DNA from: UBA2336 sp037443645
GTDB taxonomy: Bacteria > Bacteroidota > Bacteroidia > Cytophagales > Cyclobacteriaceae
Length of the DNA stretch: 9,943 nucleotides
Assembly: GCA_037443645.1 (NCBI GenBank)
Contig: JBBINY010000072.1
Span: forward strand, 1-9,943
Direction: 5' to 3'
This document shows positions 8,029 through 9,943 of the stretch, in pieces. Position numbers and translations under genes: made by a program. Position 1 is the stretch's first letter. Every line of letters starts with the position of its first letter. The notes below the pieces were generated by a model. It saw only the letters and a program-made list of their open reading frames with translations. It made no database searches and was not told where the DNA came from.

Positions 8029-8103
8029 TCGGCAAGCAATTTAACAGGATTACACTCGGGATAACACGGGTAATTGATTACCTTCAAACAAAATCAATGC
8101 AGA
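8029..8103. promoter_or_regulatory. Divergent promoter region with a dyad and a direct repeat
   Basis: This 75-base gap separates the divergent ceramidase-like and Gfo/Idh genes and should hold both promoters. GGTAAT-TG-ATTACC (8069-8082) is a 6-bp perfect dyad around two bases. GGATTACAC (8047-8055) and GGATAACAC (8059-8067) match at 8 of 9 positions with starts 12 bases apart. Together they look like a possible operator. No convincing Bacteroidota -7/-33 pair is visible on either strand. Such short repeats can arise by chance. Confidence 0.35.
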
Positions 8104-9480
8104 ATGATTGAAAAATGGTCGAGACGCAAATTGCTGAAAGCGATGGGGCTCACAGCCGGAAGCCTGGCCGCGTTACCGGTTTCATCGTGGGCGAAAAATG
8201 AATCAGGTGAACGAATCATCCTGCCGGACAGCCTCTACCAAGCCAGGCTTGCCAAGCCAATCACCGCCATCACCTGCGGAGCCGGGGCGCGGGGTAATGT
8301 GTATGGCAACTATGCGGTGCAGTATCCGGATCAGCTAAAAGTCGTTGGTGTTGCCGAGCCAATTGTTACCCGGAATAACCGGTACGCAACCAAACATAAC
8401 ATACCAAAAGAAAATCGCTTCACTACCTGGGAACAGGTTTTTCAAAAACCCAAATTTGCCGATGCTGTAATCATCACCACCCCCGATAACCTGCATTACG
8501 GCCCGTGCATGGAAGCACTAAAGCTTGGGTACGATGTGTTGCTTGAAAAGCCCATATCGCCCAGCGAAAAAGAATGCCGCGATATCCTTAAGCTCACCAA
8601 AAAAACCGGGCGCATTGTAGCGGTGTGTCATGTTTTACGGTATGCTCCTTACTTCATCCAACTGCGCGAACTCATTCACAACGGAGCCATTGGCGAACTG
8701 ATCAGCATGCAGCACCTGGAACCCATCGCCTACGACCACATGGCCCATTCGTACGTGCGCGGAAACTGGCACAACAGCAAACAAACTACGCCCATCCTCC
8801 TGGCCAAGAGTTGCCACGATCTTGACATCATCCGGTGGATGGCAGGCAAATCCTCAAAAAGCATTCAGGCCTTTGGCGATGTGAAGTGGTTTCGTAAAGA
8901 GAATGCCCCGCCCGGAAGCACCAGCCGGTGCACCGATGGATGTGCCGTGGAGAACACCTGCCCCTACTCTGCCCTCGAATTGTACTACCGTAAGCGTTCG
9001 TGGTTGTATGTGTTCGATATGCCGGATGACCGCAACCAGTGGAATGATTTTATTCTGGATAAACTAAGAACTACCAACTACGGCAGGTGTGTGTACCGGA
9101 TGGAGAACGATCAGCCCGATCATTACATTACGAACATCCTTTTTGAAGATACTATAACCGTAAGCTTTTCCATGGAAGCGTTTACTTCGTATGGTGGCAG
9201 ACGCACACGTATTATGGGCAGCCATGGCGACATCGTGGGCGACATGAATGCTTTTGTATTAACTGATTTCCGAACCGGTAAACAAACCGAGTGGAAGCAG
9301 GCCACGGACGGACACGGAGGCGGAGACTGGCGCCTGGTGGCCAACTGGATTCAGGCTGTGGCGGAGCAAAACCAGAATGTGTTGTCCTCCACCATTGAGC
9401 AATCCATCGAAAGCCATTTGATGGGGTTTGCAGCAGAGAAAAGCCGGTTAGAGAAAAAAATAACCGACATCATTCTTTAG
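8104..9480 (+). CDS. Tat-exported Gfo/Idh/MocA family oxidoreductase with a three-cysteine cluster
   Basis: This 458-residue protein has a twin-arginine signal, SRRKLLK at residues 6-12 followed by a hydrophobic stretch and a likely cut after VSSWA (30). It would therefore be exported folded, with its NAD(P) cofactor. The Rossmann motif GAGARG lies at 59-64 and the family motif EKPIS at 148-152, with the usual active-site lysine Lys149. In the C-terminal domain KSCHDLD (235-241) supplies His238, but the position of the usual catalytic Asp (inositol dehydrogenase Asp172 type) is Ala234, with Lys235 beside it. A cysteine cluster, CTDGC then TCPYSA (Cys276, Cys280, Cys286), and HGGGD (404-408) follow; both recur in a subgroup of the family. 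The ATG at 8104 is preferred to the TTG at 8074 because it places the Tat motif correctly. An M28 peptidase gene follows after 43 bases, so an operon is likely. The substrate is unknown, presumably a sugar or sugar derivative. Confidence 0.9.
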   Translation: MIEKWSRRKLLKAMGLTAGSLAALPVSSWAKNESGERIILPDSLYQARLAKPITAITCGAGARGNVYGNYAVQYPDQLKVVGVAEPIVTRNNRYATKHNIPKENRFTTWEQVFQKPKFADAVIITTPDNLHYGPCMEALKLGYDVLLEKPISPSEKECRDILKLTKKTGRIVAVCHVLRYAPYFIQLRELIHNGAIGELISMQHLEPIAYDHMAHSYVRGNWHNSKQTTPILLAKSCHDLDIIRWMAGKSSKSIQAFGDVKWFRKENAPPGSTSRCTDGCAVENTCPYSALELYYRKRSWLYVFDMPDDRNQWNDFILDKLRTTNYGRCVYRMENDQPDHYITNILFEDTITVSFSMEAFTSYGGRRTRIMGSHGDIVGDMNAFVLTDFRTGKQTEWKQATDGHGGGDWRLVANWIQAVAEQNQNVLSSTIEQSIESHLMGFAAEKSRLEKKITDIIL

Positions 9481-9523
9481 TCAGCATTTTTACCGAAATC
9501 CTAATCATTAACCATTCACCTTC

Positions 9524-9943
9524 ATGAATAAATTAATTTCTTGCTTTGCCGCACTCCTGCTCATTGCTTCCTGCTCGCGCCCGGAGAAGGGCTTCATCCG
9601 CGAAGACGGACTGGCTGCGTTTACCGTAAGCGGATTGGAACAACACCTGCAAACGCTGGCCTCCGATGACTTTATGGGCCGCATGCCCTTTACAGCAGGC
9701 GAACAAAAAACAATAGCCTACCTGGAAGATCAATTAAAACGTTTGGACATTGAACCCGGCAATGGTACCAGCTACCTGCAGGAAGTGCCCCTGGTGAACA
9801 TTACCGCTACCGCGGCACCAACCATGACCATCAGGTCAGCTAAGCGGTCATTCACGCTGAACGGATTAACCGATTATGTGATCTGGACAGAGCGTACCGA
9901 ACCGACAATTGAGATCACCAACAGCGACCTGGTATTTGCCGGC
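9524..9943 (+). CDS. M28-type peptidase lipoprotein, N-terminal part (cut by right window edge)
   Basis: These are the first 140 codons of an exported lipoprotein, open at the right edge. A lipoprotein signal peptide ends in IASC with Cys17 as the lipidated residue. Residues 38-90 (LEQHLQTLASDDFMGRMPFTAGEQK, then YLEDQLKRLDIEPG and YLQEVPLV) match the N-terminal region of M28 zinc aminopeptidases of Bacteroidota, where a GR plus GE pattern precedes the PA-like insert. The last residues, DLVFAG, fit the start of that insert. The metal-binding and catalytic residues lie beyond the window, so activity cannot be judged. The ATG at 9524 is chosen because it gives a complete lipoprotein signal. It lies 43 bases behind the Gfo/Idh gene on the same strand, with no terminator seen between them. 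Confidence 0.85.
   Translation, partial: MNKLISCFAALLLIASCSRPEKGFIREDGLAAFTVSGLEQHLQTLASDDFMGRMPFTAGEQKTIAYLEDQLKRLDIEPGNGTSYLQEVPLVNITATAAPTMTIRSAKRSFTLNGLTDYVIWTERTEPTIEITNSDLVFAG

Noticed and set aside
8074..8103. A longer Gfo/Idh start at TTG 8074.
   Set aside because: It adds ten residues before the Tat motif and would overlap the dyad. The ATG at 8104 places SRRKLLK at residues 6-12, as expected.
8104..9480. Assignment of the Gfo/Idh protein to GH109 alpha-N-acetylgalactosaminidases.
   Set aside because: The Tat signal and fold agree, but I do not recognise the GH109 active-site region, and the cysteine motif points to a different subgroup.

Overview
The window looks like ordinary chromosome from a member of the Bacteroidota, probably the Cytophagales. 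The phylum call rests on a DUF5916/CBM9-like outer-membrane protein, an S46 dipeptidyl-peptidase, a Tat-exported Gfo/Idh/MocA protein, an M28 lipoprotein, a short ceramidase-like protein, and the lack of Shine-Dalgarno sequences before the starts. The order-level placement is a guess. I see no rRNA, tRNA, CRISPR array, insertion sequence, phage gene or broken gene, and no gene-free stretch longer than 100 bases.

Layout. Bases 1-655 (minus) hold the N-terminal 218 codons of a PaaE-like FAD/NAD(P)H oxidoreductase that runs off the left edge. Bases 750-3014 (minus) encode a 754-residue exported DUF5916 protein with a CBM9-like front domain. It is divergent from purB (3110-4450, plus), the adenylosuccinate lyase of purine synthesis. 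purB converges, with only 19 bases between stop codons, on an S46 dipeptidyl-peptidase (4470-6623, minus). A perfect 10-bp stem with a 4-base loop lies inside the last codons of purB and may serve as the terminator of the peptidase transcript. Upstream of the peptidase, on the same strand, is a membrane-anchored ceramidase-like protein (6673-8028, minus). Across a 75-base divergent region with a small dyad and a direct repeat lies a Tat-signal Gfo/Idh/MocA protein (8104-9480, plus), followed by the start of an M28-type peptidase lipoprotein (9524 to the right edge).

How the genes may work together. purB is housekeeping and its neighbours are probably incidental. The right half groups four exported enzymes: ceramidase-like, DPP7-type S46 peptidase, Gfo/Idh and M28. 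They form two divergent pairs and fit breakdown of peptides and lipid- or sugar-containing polymers in the cell envelope. That is inference from gene content; no shared pathway is shown. I found no strong case for a new defence, mobile or regulatory system. The most useful leads are the hairpin embedded in purB, the altered active-site positions of the Gfo/Idh and ceramidase-like proteins, and the divergent regulatory region.
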